Assembly: GCF_036370855.1 (NCBI RefSeq)
Contig: NC_088105.1
Coordinates: 11,723,619 to 11,787,618, forward strand
Length of the DNA: 64,000 nucleotides
DNA from: Dromaius novaehollandiae
Lineage: Eukaryota; Chordata; Aves; Casuariiformes; Dromaiidae
Direction: 5' to 3'
Below the pieces are notes generated by a model, which searched no databases, was not told the origin of the DNA, and saw only the letters and a list, made by a program, of their open reading frames with translations. Positions 34,151 through 46,560 of this stretch are shown in pieces (position 1 is the stretch's first letter; every line of letters starts with the position of its first letter). Made by a program: the position numbers and the translations under genes.

Positions 34151-36590
34151 CGCAACCTGAGCTCCATCAGTCAAGTTGTCCTTCCCTTGACTTCTCACCC
34201 CATGCTCTGCTGCTGCTGCTACTCCATAAAAGAGGAGGGTGGTGGGAGGAGGGGAGAAATGGCTCAGCCTGATGACTAAGGAGGGTCTAAGGACACAGGT
34301 CAAGTTCTTTCTGCTGGAGTCTGGAACAGCAAACTGAGTACTCTACCAGACCCTTATATAAAATGATCTTCCCCATAAAAGGACTGAACAAGTAACCAGC
34401 TGTCTGGGGAAGTGAGTGCAGTCCTTGTCTTACCTTGGTTGGAGATGGGGGTGGTGGATCAGAGCTGGGCTGTCTAGGCCTTCAGAGACCCTTGCTGGTT
34501 GGCAGGAAGAGCGGTAGCAGGATGAGGGCCTGCAGCTTTGCTTTCGAAGCTGTAAGATCCAAAGCTTGTCTGTCAGGATGGTCTCTCTCAGCCCACCCAG
34601 GACCATACAGGTAACTGTGTATGTGTTGTAGTCCTGCTGCTCGGAGGTGAGGCGAGAGACCAAGCTATTTTCTGTAAGGATGTTGCCAGGCCTTTAGTGC
34701 CCAGTCACCTGTGAGAGGTAAAGTCTTTGGGGGACTTGCCCAGCTCTGCTGTGGGTGTTTCTGGAAGGAATGAAACTTTCAGTCTCCTTGTTCATCTGAG
34801 ACAGGTGGTATCAGTGACAGAAATGAAGCATGCCACTGTCCCAGAGCCAGGCAACCACAGCTGTGGGGAGAGGCACTCTCCAAGCTGGACTGCACCTTGC
34901 TCTCAGAGGAGCAGTGTTCACTGCAAGGGCTGGAAAATGCTGGAATTTGCTCCCTTTGTCTGATCCAAAAGAGCCTAATTTGCGGGAAGGCCTTCTGGGC
35001 ACGCTGTAGAAGACATCTGTTTTACAGGGTTTTTAGGACAGGGCTCAGCTCAGGCTTCCCAGAACTGGGAAGGGCTGGGAAGAGGTTCCCGGTGGTAGCT
35101 GGCTGAGTTCCCCTGCAGTAATTATCTTTTACAGCCCTGGGATTTGAGTGTGTTACCAATGACACTGTGCTAGGACAATAAGAAGTGGAAGGGAATTTTT
35201 TGGTGATTAGACTCTAAACTGCTCCATGCACTTAAAAACAATATAAAAAAGATAGGCTTTGCCCTATGCTCTGGTATAAAGATGCAGAGGACCATAGCTC
35301 TGGTGGCTTGTGGCTTCATCTCATTAAAGGAAGCTTGTGTTTTCAATGTAGCTTTAACTTGTTCTCCATTTATTTCAGTTTAGCTTAGCTTAGCCTGGTT
35401 TAAACAGAACTTTCTCACCAGAATAACCAAGCTGGTTTAGAGCTGGCACCCTCTGAGCTGCAGGTGGGCTTCATTTTCGGAGAAGCCTGCAGAGGTACAG
35501 GAATCTATTACTGTCTCCTGCTTATTGGGCACAGAGCTGCAGGAATAATAGCTTGGGCATCTGCAGATGCATCCCCTGAGGGACTTTCAGTCAAATGGAG
35601 GAGTGTGATTTTAGCTCGGGTTAAGCATCTTCTGGATTAGTCGCCCACTGTGTGTGCATATGAGGTCTGTGGGATCTGAAGGAACTAATGCTCTTAAGTC
35701 AACATATACCATGCTAACCTGTTGCAGGGGTGGATACACCTATGGTGGTTCCTGGGTCTCATGATGGAAGATGAAAGCTTACAAGCCTTCTCCTTCCTGG
35801 AGCTTTGCTCACCTGGGACTCAAGGGATGTTGGCCATCACCTCTTTTATCACTGCCTGCCCTGACGTATGTGCAGTGATGATGACAGGGCCTGCATCTCC
35901 AAACTGAGGCATAGCCTGGTAATAGGAGGATGCATGTGTCCTTTAAAAACTGATTTAGAGCTTATTGAACATCACTCTTCTGCTTTCCCTTGCAACAAGG
36001 AAGGGCAGGGCACAGTGAGTAGATCCTGCGTGGGAGCAAAGGTGGGTCTTCATTAGAAAGCAAGCTGCTGTGGTCTTTGACAGCAAAACTAACAAGAGCA
36101 AGTGAGCTCAGAAAATGCAGGCAGTGGTTGAGAAGGCTGAGAAACCACTTCTGTGTCCTGACCAAGAAGGAAATGGAAGGGAAGGAGTAATCTAGGAGCA
36201 CACGCTCAGGCAGGAACATGGGGACAGTCCCTAGACATGGACGCGAATTTCTGGGGCAAGATGCTTGTCTGTGAACAAAGCCACCACCCCAAGCAGAGGA
36301 TTAGACAGCTGCATTCAGGTTTCCAGTGGACTCTGTAGATTATCTCCTGCTCAGCGAGCAGACGAGGGAAGCCTGTCCGTGCACATCGCCACTCCTGAAG
36401 AGCCGGAGAGGCTGGAGAGAGTTGCCATTTCTCCCCAGGGAAGGCGGCTCCGTGGCATGACCTCCCACCTGGGGAAATGAGATCAGCAAATGACTCCTAA
36501 GTAGCGTGTCCATCACTGTCAAATTGACCATGGATGTCAAGCGTGAGTCAGCTGTCCCTGCAGTGCGGCCAGAGCCAGCCCCTTAGCTGG
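34151..36590. other. Non-coding stretch, nothing firm
   Basis: A minus-strand donor-like site (complement of TCTTACCTTGG near 34,430) follows an open stretch of about 80 codons, but its acceptor is weak, so I call no exon. A TTAGCTTAGCTTAGCC short tandem lies near 35,380, just after a good acceptor-like TTTATTTCAG. Confidence 0.4.
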
Positions 36591-36599
36591 CTGAGTCAA

Positions 36600-37260
36600 G
36601 CTGTGCTGACTCCCTGTGATAGCATTTTAATGTGAGGGATGACAGAGGCCTCGAAGTTAATGTGTGCGAAGAGGTGACAGTTTTGAATGTCAGCCAAAGT
36701 GGAAGGCCTGCATGGAATTTTGTGGGGAATGAAGAGGACGGGCATGAAATTAGCACAGGCAACGGCGTCTGCCAGCAGCCTCCTGTTGCTGATGGCTTGT
36801 GCTCCTGCAAGCCAGCTGCCTGAGCGGGCCTTCCCGATTAGACGTCGGAGGATGACCCAGCAAGGCCCGTGCGTCTCTGGACATTGCTGTTCTCAGGAGT
36901 TTCTTCAAGGTCTGCAGGAAGAACTCAAGCCTGGAGCTTGCTGTTGCCCTCTTTGGAGGACCTCTGGGACGTGGAAATACTGATAGAAACGCTATGCTCC
37001 TCTGGGCCATGCAAACAATAGGAGCTGGAGATAAGATTGGAGCCGAGCTGGTGTCTGCCTGCCGTTATTAAGAATAATCGGTGTGTGTATTTAGATGAGG
37101 CCTGGCTCTCAGGAACTTGGCTTACTGCCTAAAGAGCCCCATGGAGTCCCGCAAGGAAGGCACTCCTGGTGATTAAAATCTGATGGTAAAGAGCATCCGA
37201 GTAATTCCTAAACAGCTTATTCATAAGAGGGAGCAAAAGCCCCCTGATGCTCATCGTGCA
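36600..37260. promoter_or_regulatory. Candidate conserved regulatory region
   Basis: About 650 bp of unique-looking sequence with TTTTAATGTGAG, AAGTTAATGTG, GAAATTAGCAC, CCGATTAGACG, CGTTATTAAGAATAATCGG (a near-palindromic ATTA pair near 37,065), GTGATTAAAATC and GAGTAATTCC. It is mixed in GC, without repeat signatures. Open frames through it are not protein-like. Confidence 0.36.
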
Positions 37261-40200
37261 GATGAGGAAATAGCCAGTACAAATCAGCCCAGCCCAACTG
37301 AGCATGTATTCATGTCCCCCTCCCCTCTGCAAACTTGGGCCAGACAACTCACTTTGCTGTGTCTCTGTTCCCCCCACCCCCGCCTTGATGGGAGAACAAG
37401 ACTGGTTTCTGTTATGGAGAAATGCTGGGAAAATAAATGGCTCCAGGTTTGCAAAGGGCCCGAAATCTGCAGGTGGGAGGCATTCCTGAAAGGGGATGAA
37501 AACAATGACAAGATACTGAACATAGCCAAGAGCTAGGCTGAATTTATTAAAGAAAAAATGAGGGAGACATCTGTGGTCAGCTTGATAAATCTTCTACCCC
37601 TCGAAGCTGTATTTCTATGTTATTGTTTGCCTGCGACGGGATCATGACAAACTCTCCTTGGGCTTAGGAGCTAATTGCTGAGTTCAGAATTGCAGAAGTT
37701 CTTCCGTGCCATCATCTGAACTGGGATTGGGCTGAACTGGTTCTGGACTGGCTCTCTAGAAACCAGTAATGGGCCTTTGCAATACAGGGAACAAGCACTT
37801 CCTTTTCAATTCCATAGCATTCAAACCCATTTAAAGAGGAATTTTGCTAAGTAACCTTCAAAACAGAGGTCTTTAATGTGCAAAAAGATTTTCAGAAACC
37901 TAGTGCTGAGTGGCCAGGAAGATTAGACAACAAGATTCTCTGCTTCTTTTACAAGGTGCATTTATGTCACTGCTGCAAAAGCAAAGGAGAGGGAGAAGGG
38001 ATGGTTGGTTTAACTTAACTCTCAGTTCCCAACAAGGCCATGACTTGGGGACCTTTGTGTCCTTTTGCAACCCTGAATATGCATGCTTTGACTCAAATAT
38101 TTGGGAAGGCACAGCTTTGATGCAGGGAGATACAAGAAAGCTTTGTGAGAGAGATTCCCTCAGTCCCAAGCAGTATTTCAGTTGGGAGCTGCTTAAAAAT
38201 CTGTCATGTTACTCACATATAGATGAGGCAGTGTAAGCAATGACAGCAGCTATTGTCTGAAGGCTGCTGGCTCTCAAGTCAGAGGATTGTGGCTACAGTT
38301 ATGGACAAATCCCATCAGAAGATGTCTCCTGGCTTTTGGGAGTTCCCGGAGACTCCAGGAGCACTAACATGATCCCTGTACTACTTGGATGGCACCATAA
38401 GCCTGACTGAAGTGGTGTTGGCAGAACAGGATGGGAATTGTGGCTGCTCAACTGTCCAGGGATTCATCGTTAACTGCCTATGAGCACGTGGAAATTAAGT
38501 TGATGCAGGCTTTGTCCACCTCTTGTTTGAACACACAGTCCCACTTTGCCATTGCCATGACATTGAGAGCTCCAGGATGGAAGTAGGCCACAAAACATTA
38601 GGGATGTTATGCATAACAAGATCCAAACTGCTTGCAGATTTATCCGATTTCCCTCATATGTCCAAAAAAAGCCTTCCAAAGGAAAACCAAAACCCAGCTG
38701 TGGACCACTTATTTCTCAGCACCTTAGAGATTTAGGTTAACGTCTGTTTTTCTGACCATGGAAAGCTGGACTGATTTTAGCTGGATGCTGAAGTAAAATG
38801 GTATTTGTCCCGGGAAAAGCTTGCTTAAGATAAGGGGAGGGGGGGACATCTAAGGTGGATTTCAATTTTTTTTTTTTTTAAACTTAATGCTATCTTTAGA
38901 AGACTGGGTCTTTAACTGGGGAAATCCTGAGCTTTGTTTAGCTCTTTTTCTTGGCACCACTTTGATCTTTAGGTCTCTGCTGGTCTTGAGCTTAGTTCTT
39001 TTTCAGTGACACGGACTTGGAGGAATGCTGAAATTTTAAAGCTCTTAATCCTGTTACATCAAATGCCGGTCCTGCATATGTTGAGGTACTAACCTGTGTT
39101 GCCCAAAACCATACTTGTCTGTACTGCTCTCTAGCCTCAAGTCTCTCTTTCTCTGATAGCTGTGAATGTCCCTTGGAAGGTTCTGTGAAGGGGGAGGATC
39201 TGCAATGGTTGGTTACTACGGTAGGGCTTGCCTCATATTCTTGTTGCTTGCTCCCAGCAAAAGGCAAGAGTTCAGAGTGGTTTTGGCAGTATTTCTTTCA
39301 TCCTTGAGGAAATCCCATGGTTTTCAGCATGACAATTACAAACAGGAGCAGGGGCAGCATAAGTGCTGCTCAGGGTGTTTGCTTCTCGAAGGGATGTTCT
39401 GGAGGCAGCAAATATCAAAATAGCACCACGTCTTGCAAATGTGAAAAAAGTCTTGAGAAAGGGCTATGGAAGGAAGGGAATGAAAAGCTATTTGAAGCAG
39501 TGACAAACAAGGAGGTTAGTAAAGATCTGCAGGAAAGAATGAACATTTCCTTAGGAGAAGGAGGGAATGCCCGTCCAAGCTGGATTTCCCCCAGAACATG
39601 AGTAACGTATAGGTTAGGCTGATTGATGTTACTGTAGCTCTGCACTCTCATCCCTGTGAGTAGCGTCTCTCCCTATTGCTTCCCTCACCAAACCTCGTTT
39701 GAGGACACCAGTAAGCTTGGCTCGCCCTGGAAGGATGTGGTGTTTGACCCTCTCCTCCATACCCTGCATCCAGGCAGCTCTCACCAGTCCCGTCTCGCTC
39801 AATGGTGGCATGGGAGGATCTTGCTGAGAGCCTGGCTCTGGCCCCAGTGCGGCCGGTGGAGGTCCACTAGGAAGGCACCTCTCACCACCTTGTGATGTTC
39901 AGTGGAGGGGAACGTCTCAGCAGTCCTTGTTGTCATGCAAAATAGCCATTTTCCTTCCCATCAGCTCATTTTGCACCTAATTCTGAGTCTGTATTAGATC
40001 CCAAAGTATTGGCAGCGGCATTGTGGGTTAGATGACCTACACAGATATTAAACTCCTGGTTGCTGTCGTTCCTGCCTCCTCCACCAAAAGGTGGGAGCTG
40101 GGAGTGCTCCTTTTCCTCAAACTCGGGGCTAAGAGCTAATGCCGAGGAAAGATGCATGCAATCGTTTATCTTTCTCATCGACAGATGGGATCCGACAGCT

Positions 40201-40418
40201 TTTTCCCTTATGCAGTCACAGACTCCACAGCTTGCATCTTTTTCCCTTTTCTGCCAGGAATAACTTTGAGGAGGGGCTTTAAAAAATGGTTCATTAATAC
40301 TTCTGGAAATGTTGTTTTGTGTGTGAATTGCAAGAACTATTTACAGTAACTTTTTACATGAACCTTGTGAAATGGGAATAATTTTGGACTGTGCAAATTT
40401 CACCGCCTTTTACTGTTC
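37261..40418. other. Non-coding stretch, nothing recognised
   Basis: No gene or repeat family was identified. A T-run is near 38,865-38,880. A charged open stretch near 39,430-39,600 (NEKLFEAVTNKEVSKDLQER) has no splice support and lies in purine-rich sequence, where such peptides arise by chance. Confidence 0.4.
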
Positions 40419-40443
40419 TTTTTTTTTTTTTTTTTTTTTTTTT
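40419..40443. repeat. Poly-T tract (25)
   Basis: Twenty-five consecutive T residues. It may be the complement of a retroposon A-tail, but the following sequence matches no element I know. Confidence 0.9.
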
Positions 40444-40544
40444 GATTGGTTCTACATTTTAAAGTTATGGCCTCAGGCCTAAGAAACGGAGTGTCTTTTT
40501 GGGGCAGGTGAATTATGAATCAGCCTTGAACTCCCTTCATAGCA

Positions 40545-40680
40545 CTGATTATTAATGTGTCCATATTGCAGGGGGTTAGTGACTTAACCAGCAGGTTGAG
40601 CAGGGAGCATAGAGGGGACCTGAGGTCTCCAAGTGTTTAAGGCAGGGCACTATATTCTTTCTCTGCCAGACAGATGGGAG
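40545..40680 (+). repeat. MIR/CORE-SINE copy
   Basis: The sequence runs GATTATTAATGTGTCCATAT, TGCAGGGGGTTAGTGACTTA, then a diverged middle and a GGACCTGAGGTCTCCAAGT tail. This follows the MIR order: TATTATTATCCCCATTTTAC, GAGAGGTTAAGTGACTTGCC, then the 'accc aggtctcc' part of the 3' region. It is well diverged and its ends are approximate. Confidence 0.55.
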
Positions 40681-42144
40681 ACAGTGAGTCCCATGGACCT
40701 TGGAAAAATTAATGGGGCCCTCTGAAAAAACATCCTGCTTGGAAATGAAATGTTAGCTGCACAGCCGTGCGCTCTGTGTGGCTTCTTTTATTTTTATTGG
40801 CCCCTCATCTGTTAAAGTTGTCGCCTCCCGCCATCATCCCAGCTCTCTGCACTGGGAGAGGGTTTGTGAAGAGCTATTTGCCAAGCACTGGGGTACCAGC
40901 CAGTGCATCTTGTTCAGTGGAGGCCATCCCCTTTCCCAGGTGGTGGCCCTGACCTCCTGCACCATTCGTTTGCACTGCCTGGGGCTCATGAAGAAACACA
41001 TGAGATCTGCATGATCCCAAGGATTGTGCTGAATAAGGAGTGGCTGCTTTCTACATGGGCTGGGACGTGGAGAAAGCGTTTGCTCTGGTCTTTCTGCCTT
41101 GCTGCACCTCAGCTGGTGCCAGCTCCCCGATCTCAGCCCCATTGTGCATGAACCCTATTCCTGTTATCATCAGATATTTGCAGGTGCTCATGCTGGCTAT
41201 GCTGTCAGCGCCTCCATGAACCACGTTTACTGCAAAAAGGTTTTGCTTTGCTGCTTCCCAGCGGGATGCCAGGTCTGTCCCTGGTGAGCACACATGCAGT
41301 CTGGAGGGACTGCGGCTGCGCTGGTCTCGGCTGCGTCTGCAGGATGCAGTAACGTGTGGAGCCGGGGGGTAGAGGGCCCTGCGTCCTGCTGGGCTCCTGA
41401 TGGTCACTCACACAGTGAGGAGTCAGGCCAGACCCTGCTGTGGAGTTGGCTCCCCATTGCAAGCCTGCCTGTGGCTGTAGGTGTCTGTGTATTTTGTTTA
41501 AGGATTTTGTTAACATATTTAGTGCTTCTGAAAGACAATGCTCTGAGGTGATCTTGTACAGGCACCTCCCTGTCTGTGCTCAGCCCTTTCCATGGCCCTG
41601 CCCACTCAAGATCTGCAGCTGATGCCCTGGCTTTTAGGCTTCTTTTCCATTTCTTCCACTGTTATAATCCAAATTATTCAATGTGTTTGGAAGATGATGA
41701 GGACTGAGACGCAGCAAATAAAAGCCTACCTCTACTTCCCCAGCAGAAGGAGGGCTGCTCTGTGTACGTGAGCACATGTGAATGCCACTGGGTTGGCTGG
41801 AGTTCTTGCAGAAAGCAAAATACTAAACTGATAACTTGCTATTTATTTTACTAAGTGCTTTTGTCCACTAGAAAGAGGCAAGACAATATAGCAGATGTCT
41901 CATATTATCTTCTCTTAAGCATGTCTTAAAAATTGTGCGCTGGCTGCTTTTAAGGTTTTTCAATCTTTCCTAATGTTAAGTGAGTTACCTGCAGATCCTG
42001 GGTTTCCGGAGAAAGATGTGTTCAGTCATGTTGCGACTCCTCTCATCCTCAAAAGCCTGAGACTCCTTCCCACCTCCCAGACTAAACCCTACTGGCTTCA
42101 GTTTTTTACTTGCATTACTTACTTATTGTTCTCCTTCTTTACAG
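40681..42144. other. Non-coding stretch, nothing recognised
   Basis: A GC-richer part at 40,800-41,450 is followed by AT-richer sequence from 41,640, including CTTATTTTAC-like patches near 41,840 and TCATATTATC near 41,900. No gene or repeat was identified. Confidence 0.4.
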
Positions 42145-42260
42145 CTCCCACTTTCGTAAAGCTGACCGTGTTCTGCTCAGCTTGGCTCCTTGGCAAGTCT
42201 GAATCCTACAAATTTGTTCAGATTCAGAACAAAAACAAATGTCCGGAAGTTCCCAATTGA
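42145..42260 (+). other. Exon-like segment ending in a stop (terminal-exon type)
   Basis: A very good acceptor (TTGTTCTCCTTCTTTACAG) ends at 42,144. One frame is open from phase 1 to TGA at 42,258-42,260, encoding PTFVKLTVFCSAWLLGKSES and then a basic tail ending CPEVPN. No canonical poly(A) hexamer is close downstream. No family was recognised. It could be a terminal exon or chance. Confidence 0.18.
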
Positions 42261-42279
42261 ATCAAAAGCAATAGATTTT

Positions 42280-43200
42280 TGTTAGAACAGTGCTGATATT
42301 TTTGCTGATATTTAGTAATAAGTGCTATCACTGAAATGCCTGTTTTGAAATATAATTTTAATTGAATTTGAAGCAAAAGTCATTTCAAGATGAGGAAAAC
42401 TGAATTGCTATCTCAGAGAAATATTGCTACATTTTGATTTTTCAGAATGAAAACATTTCAATGTGAAGAGCCTTCAATGTGAAGGAGTCAGTAGTGATTT
42501 ATAAAGTATTTTGATGTTACCAAGTCTGTATTTCTCACTGTTTATAAATAGCGTGTATGTGTGTTAGGGGAAACACTTTTACCTGCTCCCACAGTAAATG
42601 AATAGGTAGGACTGTCATTGGAGGAAAATCTTAGAATTTAAATAGACAAATTGGCAAGTTATTTCATCCCTGGATACTTTTGTCTGCCAGCAAAAGAACA
42701 ATTTTTCACTTGCCCAACTCAGTCTTTGGCCAAGCCAAAAATTGAAGCTGGGTCTTCTGAGTTCTTGTCCAGTGTCCCATGACAAGATCCCTGTCTTTTC
42801 TCTTTGTTTGTGGTTTGTGATTAATCGCCCCAGTCTCTTGATATTATTTCTGCTGTGCTCCCCGAGTGTATGATTCGAAACTTTATAAACAGGCCATAGC
42901 AAATGCATGTGACGTACAAAAATATGGGTATTCATCAAAGTAGCACAGCTGCTACTGAAACAATGGTACTAAGGAAGCCCATTCATACTAATTACAGCGG
43001 CACAAAGAATTGTGTCGTGAAATTTGCTGGCAGTTCCGAAAAGTGGTTTGGCTTGACCTGAAACAGTCTCTTTTGGGGAAAAAGTTTTTGTCAAGTAGAA
43101 CATTTTAGTTCAAATACAGCATTTTGTTTCAAATCCTAACGATTTGCTTTAAATTGAAATTAAAAATTAGCAAATGGAAATGTTTCTTTTTAAGTTGAAG
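42280..43200. other. AT-rich segment, possible old interspersed repeat
   Basis: It contains GATATTTTTGCTGATATTTAG, repeated words of the type AAAACATTTCAATGTGAA and CTTCAATGTGAAGG near 42,450-42,490, and CATTTTAGTTCAAATACAGC near 43,100. Similar 'attttg/caaaa' rich phrases recur near 56,010-56,110. I suspect an old reptile/bird repeat but cannot name the family. Confidence 0.25.
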
Positions 43201-43594
43201 TGGAATGCTGTTTTTTTGTGGGGGGGTATTTTTTTTTTTTCTTTGCAGATTTCTGATTTTGGAGTTTTTTGGAAGGAGCTTGGTAAAAAGGAGTGAGTGA
43301 GTGAACTGTTTTAATAGGACTGAAATGGTCTTTTTGGAAACCTCTTCCCCCAAATCTAAGCTCTTTAGCTGTAGAAAGATTGCCTGACTCTTCTGCAGTT
43401 GCTCAGGAAAAACACCCAGCCAGGGGTTCTGAAGCTTGAAGTCCTGGCAAACTGTCGCCACTCTGGTTTTCGTCTAGCCGGATGCTCTCCACAGGTAACC
43501 TTGTTTAGGCCTGGTGGCTCCCCTCGTGGTGCTGCTTGCTACGGGAAGAGAATGGGGGAAATTCTTTTGCTAAGTGTTGCTGAGCCCAAAAGAA

Positions 43595-43985
43595 ACGAAT
43601 TGTAATTACCCTCTACATACCGGTATTTCCGTGTAATTTTTTGATGGCATTCCAACCATAAAATAATATTTTCCTTTCTGAAAATAGCATACCTATTTAG
43701 AAAAATCCTTTAATGTTTAGAAAGTCTGGAAATGCATAATTAAGGTATCTAGCCAATTCCCATTTTTTGCATTGTAATTATTGTTTGTTCATTATCACCC
43801 CGAATGACTTCCGCCACCCACTCAAGCTTAACTTTGCCCCGCAAATCTGTCAAAATAGAGACACATATCAACACTGCAAATTGCTATTACAACAGAAGGA
43901 ACAAACTTCCTTTTTCTCTCAGATGAATCAATTTTCAACATAATTTCACAATCGTGCAGTAGGTTGAATGATTTACCGCTGAACA
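43595..43985. promoter_or_regulatory. Strong candidate conserved regulatory island
   Basis: About 390 bp of AT-rich unique sequence with CGAATTGTAATTACCC, CCGTGTAATTTTTTG, AAAATAATATTTTCC, ATGCATAATTAAGG, GCATTGTAATTATTG, TTCATTATCACC, ATGAATCAATTTTC and ACATAATTTCAC. This is the densest homeodomain-type cluster in the window (TAATTA and ATGCATAAT words). No open frame or repeat explains it. Confidence 0.45.
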
Positions 43986-44339
43986 ATCTCTGCCTTCCTT
44001 CCTCCTTCATTACCTGCTCAGATCTCCAAGTCCCTCGTTGTGTCATGGGTACCCCCAAGAACTGTTGCCATTCGTAGCATAAAACATCATATCAGTCAAG
44101 ACCATTCCCTGAAACTACTTGGGTGCTGGAACAGTGAAAGGAAAGCCTGCCACAGATACCTCAGTTTAAGTGGAAAAGCAGAATGTTTCCAGCCCACAGC
44201 CGCTTTTCTGTCTTCACCAGGAGCAGCTTTTCTCTTAGTCTGTGGGACTCCAGCTCTCAGTGGATTGGCAATCCAGTAGAAGAGGTGCATGAGCTGATGC
44301 AGCTGCTTCAAGATTTAGGATGGTACGAGGAACTAGTGT
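43986..44339. other. Short non-coding stretch
   Basis: Nothing recognised. Open frames are short and not protein-like. Confidence 0.4.
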
Positions 44340-44400
44340 GTTGTTATGCAATATGGGGCTGATCCTCCTCCATGTAAGTCAATGGGAAAACTGTATTTTG
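44340..44400. repeat. Amniote interspersed repeat fragment
   Basis: GGGGCTGATCCTCCTCCATG followed by TAAGTCAATGGGAAAACTG resembles the very common sauropsid phrase 'gggcctgatcctgctcccattgaagtcaatgg'. I recall this from turtle, crocodilian and bird DNA but cannot assign the family name. Only about 60 bp match. Confidence 0.45.
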
Positions 44401-46045
44401 CATTGTTTCAATCACTGATTTTATTGAACAGCCATTCTGATGATATATGGAAATTACTGTTACATGTAGACAAGTTTCTGTATGTCCATGAAGTCAGTTA
44501 TGAAACTATTTTTACTCTAACTTTTGCACTAATCCTCCTAAAACTTACCAACAGGTGCTAACTCTTCTCCAGCAGCAGAGGATAACTGGATCTTGTCTTT
44601 AAGGGGCTATTTCTGCATAGGAAGGTATTTGCCAAAATGACCCTTTTGGTTTGCTCTGTTCCTGCTCTTATTTCAAGTTATTCTGTCCTTCTTGCCAGCA
44701 TCCTGCTGATTCCTTTGGCTTGCAGCACCTATGGCTTTGCCTTAGCATCCCAGGACTTGGCAAATGCCTTGAGCTGCTCATGGTTTTGGCAAGCACCAGC
44801 AGATGTGTTGCTGATCTGTTCCCACACACATCTGTGTGGGACTGTCCCTGTAGTGGCCATGTCAAAATCTGCAACGATCATGCTTGCGCATGCCTTGCAC
44901 TTTGGTCCACGTATGTTTGTTTCCAGTTCCTTGACTGCATGTGCCTACTCACAGCACAAAGGTCTCCCAAGTATATCAGCTAGCTAGCAGCACCTCTTTT
45001 TTTCTTTTAAGAAAGACTTCTTCCAAGCCTTTATGGCATAGAGAAGCCATAAAGACTTGGCTAACAGCTGATATCAAGGATGGACCACATGAATTGCTGG
45101 TGGAAATGCAAACACACAACAGAAAGCTCCAGGATTGATTCCTTGAGGAGCTTTTACAGAAAAGCCAGAGGCAGTGAGCCAAGATCTCATGGGATGGCTC
45201 CCATCTGGGGTGTTATTACAGGTTCCTGTTCATGAAACCCTTGTTCTAACCCGCTGGAGTATTTTGCATGCTGCAGAATCTCTTCAGAGTGATCTGTACT
45301 ACGCTCCAGGCAGGGCCTCCCCAGAGGACTGGCATGTCACAATAATGTAATGTCACAGCTTGATTCAGCTGGTAGGTAGGTAGGGAAGGATCTCTCTGTT
45401 CAGCTGGAGCTTTCTGTTGGGATGCCAACCTTGCCCAGACGCAGATAATCCAGGGGAGGGGCTCCATTTATGGCACTTCAGCTGTTTTTTTTTCTTTGGC
45501 ATCTTCTGCTTCTCCACTTCATCTTTAGGCCTCCCTTGGGCAGCTGCTGTATCTGTGATGTGATGCAGTAGGTTGGTCAGATGCTCAAAGCAGCCTGAGG
45601 CCTGCTATTTGTGATGCAGTCCAGCTCTGGGGCACACGAGCCCACGTCCATTGTCCTTGGAGTCCTGGGGTGGAGCAAGGCCCGCTGGGTCTGACAAATT
45701 TTTCTGAGACTAAAAAGTGAAATTGCTTCATCTCCTGGGTGATGGCACTTCCTTGGTGACATGTACTCAGAAAAACATGTTTGCCTTGTTCTGTGGCTGT
45801 GCTGTGGGCAGCTTCACTGGCCAGGATGCGATTATTATTATCTTGCACTTCTGCACTGCAGTATAGTGATGACTGCAATTTATCAGGCTATTCCCTGGTG
45901 GACTGGATTTGACCTGAACGCAAGAGTGTCTCGGTGCTTGCAACCAACTCCAATCACATGATGCCCACGCCAGCTTTCCTGGAAGGCAGTCTGATCTGGC
46001 GGGAACTGGCTGACACATCACCATCAGTGCATAAAAACCTTTATT
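44401..46045. other. Non-coding stretch, nothing recognised
   Basis: A short GTAGGTAGGTAGGG tandem lies near 45,372. No gene or repeat family was identified. Confidence 0.45.
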
Positions 46046-46061
46046 AAAAAAAAAAAAAAAA
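46046..46061. repeat. Poly-A tract (16) and A-rich tail
   Basis: Sixteen A residues (46,046-46,061) continue as GAAAAAGGAAAAAAAC. ATAAAAACCTTTATT stands just before it. It could be a retroposon tail, but no body is recognised upstream. Confidence 0.85.
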
Positions 46062-46104
46062 GAAAAAGGAAAAAAACAACTTTCTGCACACGATCCCATG
46101 GTAA

Positions 46105-46560
46105 CCCTAGCAATATGGGCATTAACATCCAGAGAGCTTTCTCCTCTGGAAGGGGGGAGTTAATGGGTTTAGATTATTTGTGGTTATCTGGATTTCAGAT
46201 TGACACCATAAATATTCAAACTCTGAACCTGGCTGGATGCAGCCGCTGTTGACTTTTCTATGACCTAGCTGGAAACTTTAAATCAGCTGTCGACTTGACT
46301 TTCAAGGGAATGAAATGCTCCAAATCCACTAGATAGCATCTCCTTGGTGTTTTATTACCTCCTGAGAACCTCACTTTGGTAGGGACCCAAATCCAGCCTC
46401 CTTTCAGAAAGCGGGGCTTTGTTAGCCTTGTGAAGTCGTTAAACCTGCCATGTGGGAATAGGAGTGTCCTATCTTGTGGCAATACACAGGGCTTATTATA
46501 TAAAATGCACATGATTAACACACAAGTGAAATGAGTGCAGATGCAAGCCTACCATCATGT
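46105..46560. promoter_or_regulatory. Candidate conserved regulatory island
   Basis: Unique sequence with GCATTAACATCC, GAGTTAATGGG, TAGATTATTTGTGG, ATAAATATTCAAAC, GTTTTATTACC, TTATTATATAAAATGCAC and GATTAACACAC. Composition is even and repeat signatures are absent. Homeodomain-type cores recur every 40-100 bp. Confidence 0.36.

Noticed and set aside
34434..34675. Minus-strand exon with donor AAG|GTAAGA and about 80 open codons
   Set aside because: The donor is good, but the only in-frame acceptor (ATCCTTACAG) has a poor pyrimidine tract. No family was recognised.
39430..39600. Charged open stretch (NEKLFEAVTNKEVSKDLQER)
   Set aside because: It is purine-rich sequence without splice sites. 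Lys/Glu-rich peptides arise easily in such DNA.
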